A stretch of DNA of 64,000 nt from Corynebacterium hansenii (GCF_030408795.1 NZ_CP047211.1:2046001-2110000); one strand, 5' to 3'; positions 41,020 through 51,778 are shown, counted from the stretch's first letter. Made by a program: numbers and translations. The notes: generated by a model from the sequence alone, not told the origin.

Positions 41020-43692
41020 TCAGAACAGCGGGGGCTGCGTGGGCACGCCGGGGCCGCTGCCGGAATCGGGGCGGCGCAGCGGATCCTCGATGTAGGACGC
41101 GTCCGCCGAACCGGACCCGCCGAAACCATCGGTGACGTCGCCGTTCTCGCCGGCCTCGTCGCCCGCACGGGCCGCACCGGCCGCGTCACCGAGACGATCG
41201 GCCCCATCACGGGCACCGGCACCGGCATCGCCATCGCCCTCGCCATGACCGGCACCTCCGCCACGGACACCGCCATCCCCGTCGCGGTCGACGCCGTCCT
41301 CCCCATCGGCGGACTCGCCCAGCAGCGACGCCGACGGCCGCACGCCCGGAATGTCGAACAACGGGGGCTCGACCACGCCGTTTTCGCCAACGACGACGTC
41401 ATCGACCCCGACGACGTCGAACAGCGCGGCCTCCTCGGCGGCATCTTCCCGGACGGGGCCATGCGGCGGCGCCTCATCGTCCGCATCATCCGCCACGTCG
41501 GGGCCGAACCACTCGTCGGCCGGGTCGTCGGGAAGCAGGAGCTCCATGCCGGCGCTTTCCTCGACGGCCCGCAGCCGGTGCCGCAGGATCCGCAACCACG
41601 GGCCGGCGGCGGTGGCGTGGCCGACGGCCTCGAGGATCGCGGCGACGTCGCCCTCGTAGTCCTCGAGCGCGGCGGCCAGCGATTCCTCGGTGAACACCCA
41701 CAGCGACGTCGTGCCGCATTTCTCGCGATGCGCGACGGAATCCAGCGTCACCGCCAGGTCGTGGCCGGGCACGCCGCGGACCATCGCGACCAGCTCGACG
41801 CGGTCGGCGACCAGCACGTTCGGCGGGGTCACCAGCTGCGCCCGGCGCGTGACGGGCACGAAGTCGCCGGTCTCCCCGGCGATCATGTCCACGGCCTCGT
41901 CGACGAGCGGGTCCTGCCCCGACAGCCACGCGTGCCCCATCGCGGCCGCGACCGCGCGCACCGGCATCCCCGCCGCGCCGTCGACCAGCAGCCCCAGCAC
42001 GCGCATGCCCTGCATCACGCGGTGGAGGAGCATGCCCCACATGTCCTCGAGGCCCTCGAACAGCGCGCCGCACGTCCAGCCCAGGTGCGATTCGATGCAG
42101 CACGGGTACCACATCATCCCCTCGTCGAGCCGGGCGGCGAACATGACCGCTTCACGACGAACGCGCTTGGCCACGTCGGCCATCAGCTCCGGAGCGGGCA
42201 TCCAGCTTTCCGGCGCCTCATCCGCGACCCAGCGGTCGGGGCCGCGCAGCCAGCCGGCGACCAGCCACGCCCAGCGGCGCGAGGCGTCGGCGGAGAACCA
42301 CTTCTGCGCCGAACGGGCGGTCGGCTGGCCGCTGACCGGGTGCATGAAGCCCGCGGCGGCGAGCATGCCGACGACCTCGTGCACCACCGCATCATCCGCG
42401 CCGATGGACGCGGCGAAGTCATGGACGGCGACGGCGCCGGTGAACTCGTGGAGCCCGCCCGCGCCCAGGTAACCGCCGTCCTCCCAGCGCTGCATGATGG
42501 CCGTGGCGACGGCGACCGCCGAGGTGGCGGCGTCGACCTGGGCCTCCGGAACCGCCCACGCCGGGCGCGGCTCCTCCGGGTGCGGGGTGGGCAGGTACAG
42601 CCGGCCCAGCTTCAGCGCCAGCGCGACGGGCGAAATCAGCGACGCATTGAGGTCGACCTCCGGCGTCTCGGCTGCCCGGGAAGCTTCGTCGGTCTCGGCA
42701 ATGCCGGGTGCGTCCGCCGCCCCGGAAGACTCGGCAGGGTCCACTGACGCGGGCACCTCGGCGGCACCCGCAGCATCGGGAGCGCCCGCCGAATCGGGAA
42801 TCTCCGGGTTGCCGCCGCCGTCGATGGCGGTGGGCATCTCGAAGGTGACGGCCAGCAGATGCTCGACCGCCCACTCGACGGCGTCGGCGCGGCGGTCGCC
42901 CCACTCGCGGGCGTCGAGGAAAATGCCCTCGCGGGCGAACAGGAGCAGCGACTTCTGGATCGCATGCGGCGCGGTCGCCACCAGCGCGCGGACCCGCCGC
43001 GGCGAGCACAGGAACTCGCGCAGCCGGGCCAGGAGCTCGGCGTCCGACGGGACCCCGGGCCCCTTCGAGCGCAGCACCGTCCCGTCCAGCTGGTCGGCCA
43101 CCCGGCCGGCGACCGATTCGCGGTCGAACTCCGCGGCGTCGACGAGCCCCAGGTTCTCCATCTTCCGCAGCAGCTCCGCACGGGAGTTGAATTCCAGCAG
43201 GCACTCGACCGGCGTCGCCATCGTCGGATCCTGGACCAGGATCTCGGACACGTGCGGCGGCACGTTCCACACGCCCTTCGGCTCCTGCCACGCCAGACCG
43301 AGATCCTCGGCGCGGCCCATCAGGCCGGCGACGTCGGCGCGGGTGGCGGGGGCGCGGACGCTCGACGGCGGCTGATCGCCGTCGTGCGGCATAGCGTCGG
43401 CCTCCGACCCCCAGACGGCGACGGCCGCGATGTCGTCGACGGCGGCGGAATCCTCCAGGACATGCACGAGTTTCACCGCGGCCAGGACATCCGGCGTCGC
43501 GGCGGACACGGCGGTCTGCGCGGCTTCGCGCGTCATCAGCAACTCGGCGGTTTCGGTCCGCGACCCCGGGACGGGAACGCCCGGGCAGGCGACGCGCAGG
43601 AGCCTCCGCAGCTCCGCCTCGCCCAGACGTCCGACGTGTGCGCCGAAGTCCGGGCGGGATGCGTAATCGACCCTGCTCTCCATTCGGGTCAT
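41020..43692 (-). CDS. Large protein with XPB/Ssl2-like helicase-associated domain
   Basis: An 890-aa protein, tentatively the actinobacterial helicase-associated family found next to XPB-type helicases. The C-terminal half contains LVTPPNVLVADRVELVAMVR and LWVFTEESLAAALEDYEGDV, which follow the pattern of the Helicase_C_3 (XPB/Ssl2-like) domain. The N-terminal half has winged-helix-like stretches (GRLGEAELRRLLRVACPGVP, ATRADVAGLMGRAEDLGLAW). No Walker motifs are present, so it is not an active helicase. Two low-complexity acidic insertions occur, at about 310-360 (Ala/Glu/Pro) and in the final 120 residues (Gly/Asp/Ala). No helicase gene lies beside it here. Start MTRMESRVDY; an internal ATG at 43683 is the alternative. 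Confidence 0.6.
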   Translation of the reverse strand: MTRMESRVDYASRPDFGAHVGRLGEAELRRLLRVACPGVPVPGSRTETAELLMTREAAQTAVSAATPDVLAAVKLVHVLEDSAAVDDIAAVAVWGSEADAMPHDGDQPPSSVRAPATRADVAGLMGRAEDLGLAWQEPKGVWNVPPHVSEILVQDPTMATPVECLLEFNSRAELLRKMENLGLVDAAEFDRESVAGRVADQLDGTVLRSKGPGVPSDAELLARLREFLCSPRRVRALVATAPHAIQKSLLLFAREGIFLDAREWGDRRADAVEWAVEHLLAVTFEMPTAIDGGGNPEIPDSAGAPDAAGAAEVPASVDPAESSGAADAPGIAETDEASRAAETPEVDLNASLISPVALALKLGRLYLPTPHPEEPRPAWAVPEAQVDAATSAVAVATAIMQRWEDGGYLGAGGLHEFTGAVAVHDFAASIGADDAVVHEVVGMLAAAGFMHPVSGQPTARSAQKWFSADASRRWAWLVAGWLRGPDRWVADEAPESWMPAPELMADVAKRVRREAVMFAARLDEGMMWYPCCIESHLGWTCGALFEGLEDMWGMLLHRVMQGMRVLGLLVDGAAGMPVRAVAAAMGHAWLSGQDPLVDEAVDMIAGETGDFVPVTRRAQLVTPPNVLVADRVELVAMVRGVPGHDLAVTLDSVAHREKCGTTSLWVFTEESLAAALEDYEGDVAAILEAVGHATAAGPWLRILRHRLRAVEESAGMELLLPDDPADEWFGPDVADDADDEAPPHGPVREDAAEEAALFDVVGVDDVVVGENGVVEPPLFDIPGVRPSASLLGESADGEDGVDRDGDGGVRGGGAGHGEGDGDAGAGARDGADRLGDAAGAARAGDEAGENGDVTDGFGGSGSADASYIEDPLRRPDSGSGPGVPTQPPLF

Positions 43693-43831
43693 TATGGCCC
43701 ATCGGCCCCGGTCTTGGGGAGTTTCCCCCTCCTTGGGGCCGGTGCGGGGCCGGTCCGGGGCCGGTCCGGGATCGGTCTGGGCCAGACCGAGGCTGCGCCG
43801 GGCCCGCCCGAGGCCGCCCGAGGCCGGCCCG

Positions 43832-46800
43832 TCAGTCGTGCGCCGGATTCTCCTCGCCCCAGAACACCCGGTCCACCACGCGGCGGGAGTGCCGGGTGAC
43901 GCGGAGGTAGTTCTCCATGAACCCGGTGTTGTCGTCCGGATCCCACCCGGCCGCGCCGGCCACCTGCGCCAAATGCGGACCCGGCTGCGGCAGCTCGTCG
44001 GTCCGCTTGCCGCGGGTGAGCACCAGCGCATTGCGGGCGTTGGTGGCGGTCAACCACGCCGTGCGCAGCGTGTCGGCGTCTTCCTTGGAGAGGATCTCCT
44101 CGTCGGCAAGCGCCTTCAGGCACTGCAGGGTCGACGTGTTGTGCAGCGCCGGCACTTCGTGGGCGTGCATGAACGTCAGCAACTGCACCGTCCACTCGAT
44201 GTCGGTCAGCGCGCCCGACCCGAGCTTGGTGTGCGTGCGGCGGTTGGCTCCGCGGGGCAGCCGTTCGTTGTCCACGCGCGCCTTCATGCGGCGCACGTCG
44301 CGCACGACCTCCTCCGACGCCCCGCCCTCCGGGTACCGGAACTTGTCGATGCCGTGGAGAAACCTCTCCCCCAGGTCCCTGTCCCCGGCGATCCACGTCG
44401 CGCGCAGCAGAGCCTGGATCTCCCAGGTCTCGCCCCATCTCTCGTAGTACGCCAGGTAGGAGTCCAGCGTGCGTACCGGCGGACCCGACCGCCCCTCCGG
44501 GCGCAGATCCAGGTCGACCTCCAACGGCGGATCCTGGCTCGGCTTGGCCAGGCGCCGGCGCAGCGCGTCGCAGATGCCGATCGACCAGCGCACCGCATCG
44601 TTGTCGTCGACCACCGGTTCGCCGTCGTCGCCCACGGCCGGCTCGCACACGAACATCACGTCCGCATCCGACCCGTAGCCGAGTTCGCCGCCGCCGAGGC
44701 GGCCCATGCCGATCACCGAGATGATCGCCGGCACCGGCTCATCCGGGTGCTGCTCCTTCCACCCGCGGATCTCGGCCGCCAGCGCGGCTTCGAGCACGTT
44801 GTCCCACACCAGCGACAGCGACGTGCACACGTCCTCGACGTCCATGAGACCCAGCAGATCCGCCGACGCCACGCGCGCGAGTTCCGCGCGGCGCAGCGCA
44901 CGGGCCACCGCGATCGCCCGATCGGGATCCGTGTGGCGGTTGGCCGACGCCACCAGCGACCGACCGACGGTGCCGGGATCGGTGTCCAGCAGCTTCGGCC
45001 CGGCCGCACCGTCGCCGTAGAGCTTGATGGTGTCCGGCGAGGACACCAGCAGCCCGGACACATACGGCGACGTGCCCAGGATGTGCATCAGGCGCTCGCC
45101 GACGACGCCCTCGTCGCGCAGCGTGCGCAGGAACCACGTCTTGTCCACCAGCACGTCGGAGAGCTTGCGGTAGTTGAGCAGGCCCGCATCCGGCTCCGCC
45201 GTGTCGGACAACCACTCCATCAGCGTCGGCAGCAGCATCGCCTGGATGCGCGCCTTGCGGCTGCTTCCCGACGCCAGCGCCGAGAGGTGGTCGTACGCCC
45301 GGTCGGGGTAGCGGTAGCCCAGCGCCGCCAGCTGCCGCTTCGCCGCGTCGGCGGACAGCTGCATCGTGCCGATGTCCTGCTCGACGACGGAGTTGAGCAG
45401 CGGACGGAAGAACAGCTTGTTGTGCAGCGTCCGGATCTGCCGTCCCGTGGCGCGGATCCGCTTGGCCAGCGCGTCCGCCGAATTCTCCGAGCCCGCAGGG
45501 GTGACGCCGGCGGCGCGGCCCAGCCACCGGCGGGCGCCGACGTCCTCGTCCGGCGGCAGCGTGTGCGTGCGGCGCATCTTCTGCAGCTGCAGGCGATGCT
45601 CGAGCAACCGCATGAACTCGTAGCACTCGATGAGGATGCGCCCATCTTCGCGGCCCACGTAACCGGCCTCCACCAGCGCATCCAGGGCTTGCACGGTGGG
45701 CAGCACGCGCAGCGTCTCGTCGTAACGCCCGTGCACCAGCTGCAGGAGCTGCACCGCGAACTCCACGTCCCGCAGCCCGCCGCGCCCGAGCTTCAGCTCG
45801 CGCTTCTTCAGGTCATCGGGGACGTTCTCGATGACCCGGTCGCGCATGGCCTGGACGTCCTCGACGAAGGAGTCGCGCTGCGACGCCGTCCACACGAGCG
45901 GCGACAGCGCCTCGACGTAGTCCTTGCCCAGATCCAGATCGCCGGTCATGGGACGGGCCTTGAGCTGGGCCTGGAACTCCCAGGTCTGCGCCCACCGCTT
46001 GTAGTACGCCTTGTGCGAATCGAGCGTGCGCACCAGCGCCCCGGACTTGCCCTCCGGGCGCAGCGCGGCGTCGACCTCGAAGAAGCAGCGGCACGCCACC
46101 CGGATGAACTCCGAAGCCAGGCGCGTGGCGCGGGCATCGGCGGGCTCGGCGACGAAGATGACGTCGACGTCGGAGATGTAGTTCAGCTCCCGGGCGCCGC
46201 ACTTGCCCATCGCCACCACCGCCAGGCGGGTCGACACCGGCGCATCCGGGTACGTCGTGGCCACCGCCACGGACAGGGCGGCGGTGAGGGCGGCGTCCGC
46301 CAGATCGGACAGCGCCTCGGCGACGCGGGTGAACGGCACCGGCGGCTGCCCCGGGCGGCGCGGGCCGCGCGGGTACGTCCCCGCCAGGTCCGCCGCCGCC
46401 ACGCGCATGATCAGGTTGCGGTACGTCCGCTTCATGGCGACGTCGGCGTCGCGGCCGGTGACGCCCGCCCGGTACAGGCCGGCCTCCTCCAGATCCGGCG
46501 ACGACGCCGTCGGCTCCCGGTACTCCAGATCCGCGGCCTCCTTCACCGACTCATCGTCGGTGCGCACCGGGGTCTCCGGCCGCGCCTCCACCGCGGTGAG
46601 CATGTCGCGGAACATGTCCGCGCGCGTCGGCAGATCCGCCAGCAGCAGCGACCACGTCGTCGGATTGGCCACCATGTGGTCGCCGAGCATCGACGACCCG
46701 CCCAGCAGCGCGAACACGCGGGTGCGCATGAGCACCTGCTGGCGCATCGCGGCGTCGAGCGCGGACCACGACGCCCACTGCGGCAGCTCCCCCGACCCGA

Positions 46801-47017
46801 CGCCCGCGTCGAGCTTCTCCTTCAGCCGCACCAGCGACGTCAGGGCCAGCTCCGGATCGGCGGCGCCCGCCAGGCCCCACAACAGCTCGAGGCCGTCTTC
46901 GTCGTACCAGCCGAGGTCCTTCAGGTCTGCCGCCGCACGCTCCGAGTCCGCCAACCCGAGTGCGGCCGGGGTCGGCACCGTCTGCCGGGACGTGCGGGGG
47001 CGGTTCCTCATCACCAT
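43832..47017 (-). CDS. glnE: Bifunctional glutamine synthetase adenylyltransferase/deadenylylase
   Basis: Adds and removes AMP on the adenylylation tyrosine of GlnA in response to nitrogen status. 1061 aa, full length, with two nucleotidyltransferase domains. The first has VVAMGKCGARELNYISDVDV (about 265-285; deadenylylase), the second VIGMGRLGGGELGYGSDADV (about 750-770; adenylyltransferase), each with the G-S/SDxDx metal motif. Each is followed by a helical GlnD/GlnE-type domain (ELKLGRGGLRDVEFAVQLLQ and THTKLGSGALTDIEWTVQLL). Linked to glnA2 with a 59-bp gap, as in other Corynebacteriales. Note that the first domain has Cys-Ala-Arg where the second has Leu-Gly-Gly. Confidence 0.97.
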   Translation of the reverse strand: MVMRNRPRTSRQTVPTPAALGLADSERAAADLKDLGWYDEDGLELLWGLAGAADPELALTSLVRLKEKLDAGVGSGELPQWASWSALDAAMRQQVLMRTRVFALLGGSSMLGDHMVANPTTWSLLLADLPTRADMFRDMLTAVEARPETPVRTDDESVKEAADLEYREPTASSPDLEEAGLYRAGVTGRDADVAMKRTYRNLIMRVAAADLAGTYPRGPRRPGQPPVPFTRVAEALSDLADAALTAALSVAVATTYPDAPVSTRLAVVAMGKCGARELNYISDVDVIFVAEPADARATRLASEFIRVACRCFFEVDAALRPEGKSGALVRTLDSHKAYYKRWAQTWEFQAQLKARPMTGDLDLGKDYVEALSPLVWTASQRDSFVEDVQAMRDRVIENVPDDLKKRELKLGRGGLRDVEFAVQLLQLVHGRYDETLRVLPTVQALDALVEAGYVGREDGRILIECYEFMRLLEHRLQLQKMRRTHTLPPDEDVGARRWLGRAAGVTPAGSENSADALAKRIRATGRQIRTLHNKLFFRPLLNSVVEQDIGTMQLSADAAKRQLAALGYRYPDRAYDHLSALASGSSRKARIQAMLLPTLMEWLSDTAEPDAGLLNYRKLSDVLVDKTWFLRTLRDEGVVGERLMHILGTSPYVSGLLVSSPDTIKLYGDGAAGPKLLDTDPGTVGRSLVASANRHTDPDRAIAVARALRRAELARVASADLLGLMDVEDVCTSLSLVWDNVLEAALAAEIRGWKEQHPDEPVPAIISVIGMGRLGGGELGYGSDADVMFVCEPAVGDDGEPVVDDNDAVRWSIGICDALRRRLAKPSQDPPLEVDLDLRPEGRSGPPVRTLDSYLAYYERWGETWEIQALLRATWIAGDRDLGERFLHGIDKFRYPEGGASEEVVRDVRRMKARVDNERLPRGANRRTHTKLGSGALTDIEWTVQLLTFMHAHEVPALHNTSTLQCLKALADEEILSKEDADTLRTAWLTATNARNALVLTRGKRTDELPQPGPHLAQVAGAAGWDPDDNTGFMENYLRVTRHSRRVVDRVFWGEENPAHD

Positions 47018-47076
47018 GTCGTGCTCGCCGTTCTGCTATGCCGTTCTGCCATTCGGGGGCCCGGTTATCCGGGTGC

Positions 47077-48417
47077 CTAGTAATCCAGGTTCGTGCGCAG
47101 CTCCCATGCCGTGACCTGGCTCTGGTACTCGCGCCACTCGCGCCACTTGTTGCGCAGGAAGAACTCGTGGACGTGGTCGCCGAGGGTGTCGGCCACCAGG
47201 TCGGAGCGCTCCATCTCGCGCAGCGCCTCCTCCAGCGACGTCGGCAGATCGCGGTAGCCCATGGCCCGGCGCTCGCGGCGGGTCAGCTCCGAGATGTTGT
47301 CCTCCGCCTGCGGCGGCAATTCGTAGCCGTCCTGGATGCCGCGCATGCCGGCGGCGAGGATGACGGAGTACGCCAGGTACGGGTTGCAGGCCGAATCGAC
47401 GGAACGTATCTCGACCCGTCGCGAAGCCGCCTTGCCCGGCGAGTACATGGGCACCCGCACCAGCGCGGACCGGTTGGCCAGGCCCCACGTCGCGGCGGTC
47501 GGCGCCTCGTCGCCGAAGACGGTGCGCTTGTAGGAGTTCACCCACTGGTTGGTCACCGCGGAAATCTCCGGCGCGTGGGTGAGGATGCCCGCGATGAAGC
47601 TGCGGGCCGTCGTCGACAGCTGATGCTCGTCGTCGGGGTCGTGGAAGGCGTTGTCGTCGCCCTCGAACAGCGAGATGTGCGTGTGCATCGCGCTGCCCGG
47701 CTGATCCGCGAACGGCTTGGGCATGAAGGTGGCGCGCACGCCGTTGCGCATGGCCACTTCCTTGATCAGGTAGCGGAACGTCATCACGTTGTCCGCCATG
47801 CTCAGCGCGTCGGCGTACCGCAGGTCGATTTCCTGCTGGCCGGGCGCGTTTTCGTGGTGCGAGAACTCCACGGGAATGCCCATCGCCTCGAGGGCATTGA
47901 TCGCGTGACGACGGAAATCCGGCGCCTTGTCGTGCACCGCCTGGTCGAAATAGCCGCCGTTGTCCGTGGGCACCGGGGGCTGGCCGTCGGTGTCGAGGGA
48001 ATCGACCAGGAAGAACTCGATCTCCGGGTGGATGTAGGACGTGAAGCCCTGGTCCGCTGCGGCCTGCACCTGGCGGCGGAGCACGTGGCGCGGGTCCGCC
48101 CAGCTCGCCTGGCCGTCGGGCATCGAGATGTCGCAGAACATCCGGGCGGTGTGCAGCTCCTGGTCGTCGTGGCGCCACGGCAGGATCTGGAACGTCGAAG
48201 GGTCGGGGCGGGCGATGGTGTCCGCCTCCGACACGCGGGAGAAGCCCTCGATGGCCGAGCCGTCGAAGCCGATCCCCTCCTCGAAGGCGCCCTCCAGCTC
48301 GGCGGGGGCGACGGCCACCGATTTCAGGTAGCCGAGGATGTCCGTGAACCACAGGCGGATGAAGCGGATGTCGCGCTCCTCGATGGCGCGCAGGACGAAT
48401 TCCTGTTGGCGATTCAT
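47077..48417 (-). CDS. glnA2: Glutamine synthetase type I-alpha-like, GlnA2
   Basis: Second glutamine synthetase, 446 aa. [20 protein letters not shown] and [20 protein letters not shown] open the protein. [20 protein letters not shown] carries the metal-binding glutamates, [20 protein letters not shown] the nucleotide loop, and RNRSAL-type [12 protein letters not shown] the arginine segment. The region equivalent to the adenylylation site ([20 protein letters not shown]) has no tyrosine in the NLY-[DE]-L context, so GlnE should not modify it, as known for this type. Start MNRQQEF at 48417 is in register with the family; upstream extension is arginine-rich. Physiological substrate in some actinobacteria may differ from ammonia. 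Confidence 0.95.
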   Translation of the reverse strand: MNRQQEFVLRAIEERDIRFIRLWFTDILGYLKSVAVAPAELEGAFEEGIGFDGSAIEGFSRVSEADTIARPDPSTFQILPWRHDDQELHTARMFCDISMPDGQASWADPRHVLRRQVQAAADQGFTSYIHPEIEFFLVDSLDTDGQPPVPTDNGGYFDQAVHDKAPDFRRHAINALEAMGIPVEFSHHENAPGQQEIDLRYADALSMADNVMTFRYLIKEVAMRNGVRATFMPKPFADQPGSAMHTHISLFEGDDNAFHDPDDEHQLSTTARSFIAGILTHAPEISAVTNQWVNSYKRTVFGDEAPTAATWGLANRSALVRVPMYSPGKAASRRVEIRSVDSACNPYLAYSVILAAGMRGIQDGYELPPQAEDNISELTRRERRAMGYRDLPTSLEEALREMERSDLVADTLGDHVHEFFLRNKWREWREYQSQVTAWELRTNLDY

Positions 48418-48481
48418 GCCCCCCAAGTTACGCGGGCGACCCGGGTTCGTGTGCCGTCTCCGTGTGGCATGCTTGGCGAAC

Positions 48482-49291
48482 ATGAGCACCCGGAAGATGC
48501 GTCTGAACGATCTCGCGACCCGCAAGGCCGAAGGTCGGCCCTGGGCGATGTTGACCTGCTACGACTACTCCACCGCCCGCGCGTTCTCCAACGCCGGCGT
48601 CGAAGTTCTGCTGGTGGGCGATTCCGCCGCCAACGTCATGTACGGATACGACACCACCACCGAGGTGTCCCTCGACGAGCTGATCCCGCTGGCCCGCGCC
48701 GTGGTCCGCGGTGCCCCGAATGCCCTGGTCGTCGCCGACCTGCCCTTCGGCGTCTACGAGGCCTCCGACGAGCAGGCCGTGCTCAGCGCCGCGCGCATGA
48801 TGCGCGAGACGGGTGCGCACATGGTCAAGATCGAGGGCGGCGAGCGCATCGCCCCGCGCATCCGCGCGCTGGTCAACGCCGGCATCCCCGTGATGGCGCA
48901 CATCGGCTTCACGCCGCAGTCCGTCAACGCGCTGTCCGGCTTCAAGGTCCAGGGCCGCGGCGAGGGCGCCGAGCAGCTGCGCCGCGACGCCCGCGCCGTC
49001 GCCGAGGCCGGGGCGCACGCCGTGGTGCTGGAGATGGTGCCGGCCGAGCTGGCCAAGGAGATCACCGCCGAGTCGCCGATCCCCACGTGCGGCATCGGCG
49101 CCGGCAAGGACTGCGACGGCCAGGTGCTGGTGTGGCACGACGCGTTCGCCGTGCCGTCCGACGGCCGACGCCCGTCGTTCGCGACCGTGTTCGGCGAGGT
49201 CGGGGAGCTGCTGGAAAAGGGCGCTCGCGATTACGTCGCGCAGGTCGAGTCGCGTGATTTCCCGCCCGTCGACAAGGATTTCAAGGGCTGA
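48482..49291 (+). CDS. panB: 3-methyl-2-oxobutanoate hydroxymethyltransferase
   Basis: First committed step of pantothenate synthesis: transfers a hydroxymethyl group from 5,10-methylene-THF to alpha-ketoisovalerate. 269 aa, standard length. [40 protein letters not shown] and [17 protein letters not shown] contain the Mg-binding Asp residues. [20 protein letters not shown] and [20 protein letters not shown] complete the TIM-barrel signature. The usual partner panC is not adjacent. ATG at 48482; divergent from glnA2 across 64 bp. Confidence 0.96.
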   Translation: MSTRKMRLNDLATRKAEGRPWAMLTCYDYSTARAFSNAGVEVLLVGDSAANVMYGYDTTTEVSLDELIPLARAVVRGAPNALVVADLPFGVYEASDEQAVLSAARMMRETGAHMVKIEGGERIAPRIRALVNAGIPVMAHIGFTPQSVNALSGFKVQGRGEGAEQLRRDARAVAEAGAHAVVLEMVPAELAKEITAESPIPTCGIGAGKDCDGQVLVWHDAFAVPSDGRRPSFATVFGEVGELLEKGARDYVAQVESRDFPPVDKDFKG

Positions 49292-49417
49292 TCGACGGCC
49301 CTGCGGCAGCGCTCCGCGGCGCTTCCGCCGACCCCGCCCGCGGGTGGGCCGGCGGGCGCGCGAAACGGGCACGACCGGCTGTGCCGACCCCTCCAATCCG
49401 GGGGTAAGGTCAAGGCC

Positions 49418-51517
49418 ATGAGCGCATCCGACACCTCCCCCGAGAAGAACCGTTCCGACGGCAAGAAGGAGCGGACCGAGCCGTCCGCGTCCCTCGAGGT
49501 GGAGGTGAAGTTCTCAGCCCCCGAACAGGCGGTGGTCCCCGGGTTCGATTTCGTCCCCGGCGTCGCCGACGTCGAGGTCGAGGTCCGCGAAATGTCGGCG
49601 ACGTACGTGGACACCCCCGATCTTCGGCTCACCCGCGCGAAGCGCACCCTGCGCCGCCGCCTGGGCGGCCCCGACGAGGGTTGGCACCTGAAGACCCCGG
49701 CCGAAGCCGGCCGCATGGAGTACGGCGCGCCCCTCGATGAGGGCTCCGTCGAGGGCGAGGGCGCGGACGCCACCTACGTCGTCCCGGATGCGCTGCTGGC
49801 GCCGGTCCGCTCCATCGTGCGCGAGCACCCGCTGCGCCCCATCGCGCGGGTGGACAACGTCCGCCACGTCTCCACGCTGAAGAACGCCGACGGCGAGCCG
49901 ATCGCGGAGTTCTGCGACGACCACGTCACCGCGGTGTCGCTGCTGCCCGGCGGCGAGGAGACGTCGTGGCGCGAGTGGGAGATCGAGCTGATCGGCGACA
50001 TCGCCACGCAGCCGGAGGGCGCGGAGTTGCTCGAGCGCCTCGGCGCGGTGCTGCGCATCGCCGGCGCGACGCCGTCGGACAGCCCGTCGAAGCTGGCCAC
50101 GGCGCTGGGCGATTCGAAGGACGCCGCCCCGGTGCCGCCGACGCCGGCCGATCTGCCGGAGGGCACGCCGGGCCGCGCGGTCGTCGACGCGCTGGCGGCG
50201 AACGTGGCGAAGATGGTCGAGTGGGACCCGAAGGTCCGCCGCGACGAGTGGGATTCGGTGCACCAGATGCGCGTGGCCACCCGCGAGCTGCGCAGCCACA
50301 TGCAGACGTTCCACGGCATCCTGGTGGGCGATCGGATCGCGCACATGGAGTCGGAGCTGAAGCTGCTGGCCGGCGTGCTGGGCGTGGCCCGCGACGCGGA
50401 AGTCGTGGCCGAGCGGTTCGAGAACCAGCTCAAGCGCGACGAGGCCGACGTCATCGGCGGCGAGATGCGCGAAGAGCTCATCGCCGACATCCGCCGCGAT
50501 TACGATCGCGCCCACCGCCGCGTCGTCGCCGCCCTGGATTCGAGCCGGTACCTGACCATCCTCGACCAGCTCGACGAGCTGCTGGCCGACCCGCCGGTGA
50601 ACCCGAACGCCGCCGAGGACGCGGAGGAGGCCGAGCGCGAGGCCGCCGAAAAGAAGGCGGCCGAGGAGGCCGCCGAGGAAGCGGCCAAGGAAACCGAGCG
50701 GGCCGGCGAGCCCGATGAGCCGGCGGAGGAGAAGGACGGCACCGCGGCCGCCGCGTCCGCCGCGGCTGGGCTTGACGACGCCGACGCCTCCGACGAGGAG
50801 CCCGAGGACGATGACCTCTCCCCCGCCGAGACGGCGGAGCGGATCGTCGACGAGTCGGACGCCGCCGATGACGGGTACGGCGCCGCCGAGGCGCACGGCG
50901 GGGATGCCGGCGCCGGGGCGTCGGAAAGCGAGGGCGAGCCGGAACCGGCCGAGACGCCGGACGCCGAGACCGCGCCCGAGCCCGCACCCGCGCCGGAGAA
51001 GACCCCCGAGCAGATCCGCGCGGAAACCAACGCGGTGCTGGCGATCCATCTGGCGAAGGCGTTCCGGAAGTTCGAGCGGCGCCACCGCAAGGCCGTCGAG
51101 GGCCGCGGCGACACGTCGCTGCCCGTCGCCGAGCGCGAGGAGCGGTTCCACGACGTGCGCAAGGCGGCGAAGAAGGTGCGTTACTCCGCGGAGGCCGCGC
51201 AGGCGTCCGGACTGCCCACGAAGAAGCTGTACGCGGCGTGCAAGCAGCTGCAGTCGTCGCTGGGCGATTTCCAGGACACCTGCACCGCCCGCCACGTGCT
51301 GCTGCAGAAGGCCCGCCGCGCGCACTCGCATGACCAGGACACCTTCGGCTACGGCGTGCTGTACCAGATCGAGCGGATGGACGGCCTGAAGGCGCTGGAG
51401 GCGTACGACGACGACGTCAAGGGCGTGCTGAAGTCCTACGCCAAGCTCGAGTCGAAGATGGAGAAGACCCGGGAGAAGGCGAAGAAGGCGCGCAAGGCCC
51501 GCACCAAGCGGGATTGA
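49418..51517 (+). CDS. CYTH and CHAD domain protein
   Basis: A 699-aa protein combining a triphosphate-tunnel (CYTH) domain and a CHAD domain. CYTH (about 25-200) shows SLEVEVKFSAP (ExExK), TYVDTPDLRLTRAKRTLRRR and WHLKTPAEAG. CHAD (from about 255) has conserved histidines in VHQMRVATRELRSHMQTFHG and RFHDVRKAAKKVRYSAEAAQ. CHAD domains bind polyphosphate; CYTH enzymes hydrolyse triphosphates. The CHAD domain is interrupted at about residues 391-530 by an acidic Ala/Glu/Pro insertion, which includes a CGTCGTCAAGC copy (50770-50780) and a CGTCGGAAAGC copy. Role in polyphosphate handling is inferred. Terminated by a hairpin at 51621. Confidence 0.92.
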   Translation: MSASDTSPEKNRSDGKKERTEPSASLEVEVKFSAPEQAVVPGFDFVPGVADVEVEVREMSATYVDTPDLRLTRAKRTLRRRLGGPDEGWHLKTPAEAGRMEYGAPLDEGSVEGEGADATYVVPDALLAPVRSIVREHPLRPIARVDNVRHVSTLKNADGEPIAEFCDDHVTAVSLLPGGEETSWREWEIELIGDIATQPEGAELLERLGAVLRIAGATPSDSPSKLATALGDSKDAAPVPPTPADLPEGTPGRAVVDALAANVAKMVEWDPKVRRDEWDSVHQMRVATRELRSHMQTFHGILVGDRIAHMESELKLLAGVLGVARDAEVVAERFENQLKRDEADVIGGEMREELIADIRRDYDRAHRRVVAALDSSRYLTILDQLDELLADPPVNPNAAEDAEEAEREAAEKKAAEEAAEEAAKETERAGEPDEPAEEKDGTAAAASAAAGLDDADASDEEPEDDDLSPAETAERIVDESDAADDGYGAAEAHGGDAGAGASESEGEPEPAETPDAETAPEPAPAPEKTPEQIRAETNAVLAIHLAKAFRKFERRHRKAVEGRGDTSLPVAEREERFHDVRKAAKKVRYSAEAAQASGLPTKKLYAACKQLQSSLGDFQDTCTARHVLLQKARRAHSHDQDTFGYGVLYQIERMDGLKALEAYDDDVKGVLKSYAKLESKMEKTREKAKKARKARTKRD

Positions 51518-51620
51518 CGGCGCAAAAGGGCGGCCGCGCCAAACCGGATGGAACGGGCGGCCGGGCCCTGCCGGGGCGGGATCGGCGACCGGGTCCGCCG
51601 CTCGCAACCGCCGCGAAAAA

Positions 51621-51660
51621 CCGGCGCGCACGGGTCTTGTGTGCGCGCCGGCTTTCTCTT
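51621..51660 (+). terminator. Intrinsic terminator after CYTH/CHAD gene
   Basis: An 11-bp perfect stem CCGGCGCGCAC / GTGCGCGCCGG (51621-51651) with a 9-nt loop, followed by CTTTCTCTTATTCT. Confidence 0.85.
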
Positions 51661-51778
51661 ATTCTCCGACGTTGATACGTCATCATCCGGCGTCGATCGC
51701 CGCCGATGACCATCACCGAAACCACCCGCGAAATCGACCGGCGAGATCCCCGGCGAGATCCATGGACTAAGGAGAATC

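Noticed and set aside
43694..47080. 1128-codon open frame on the plus strand opposite glnE
   Set aside because: Exact antisense shadow of glnE; the translation is His/Arg/Gln-rich with no fold-like pattern. Long antisense frames are expected at this GC content.
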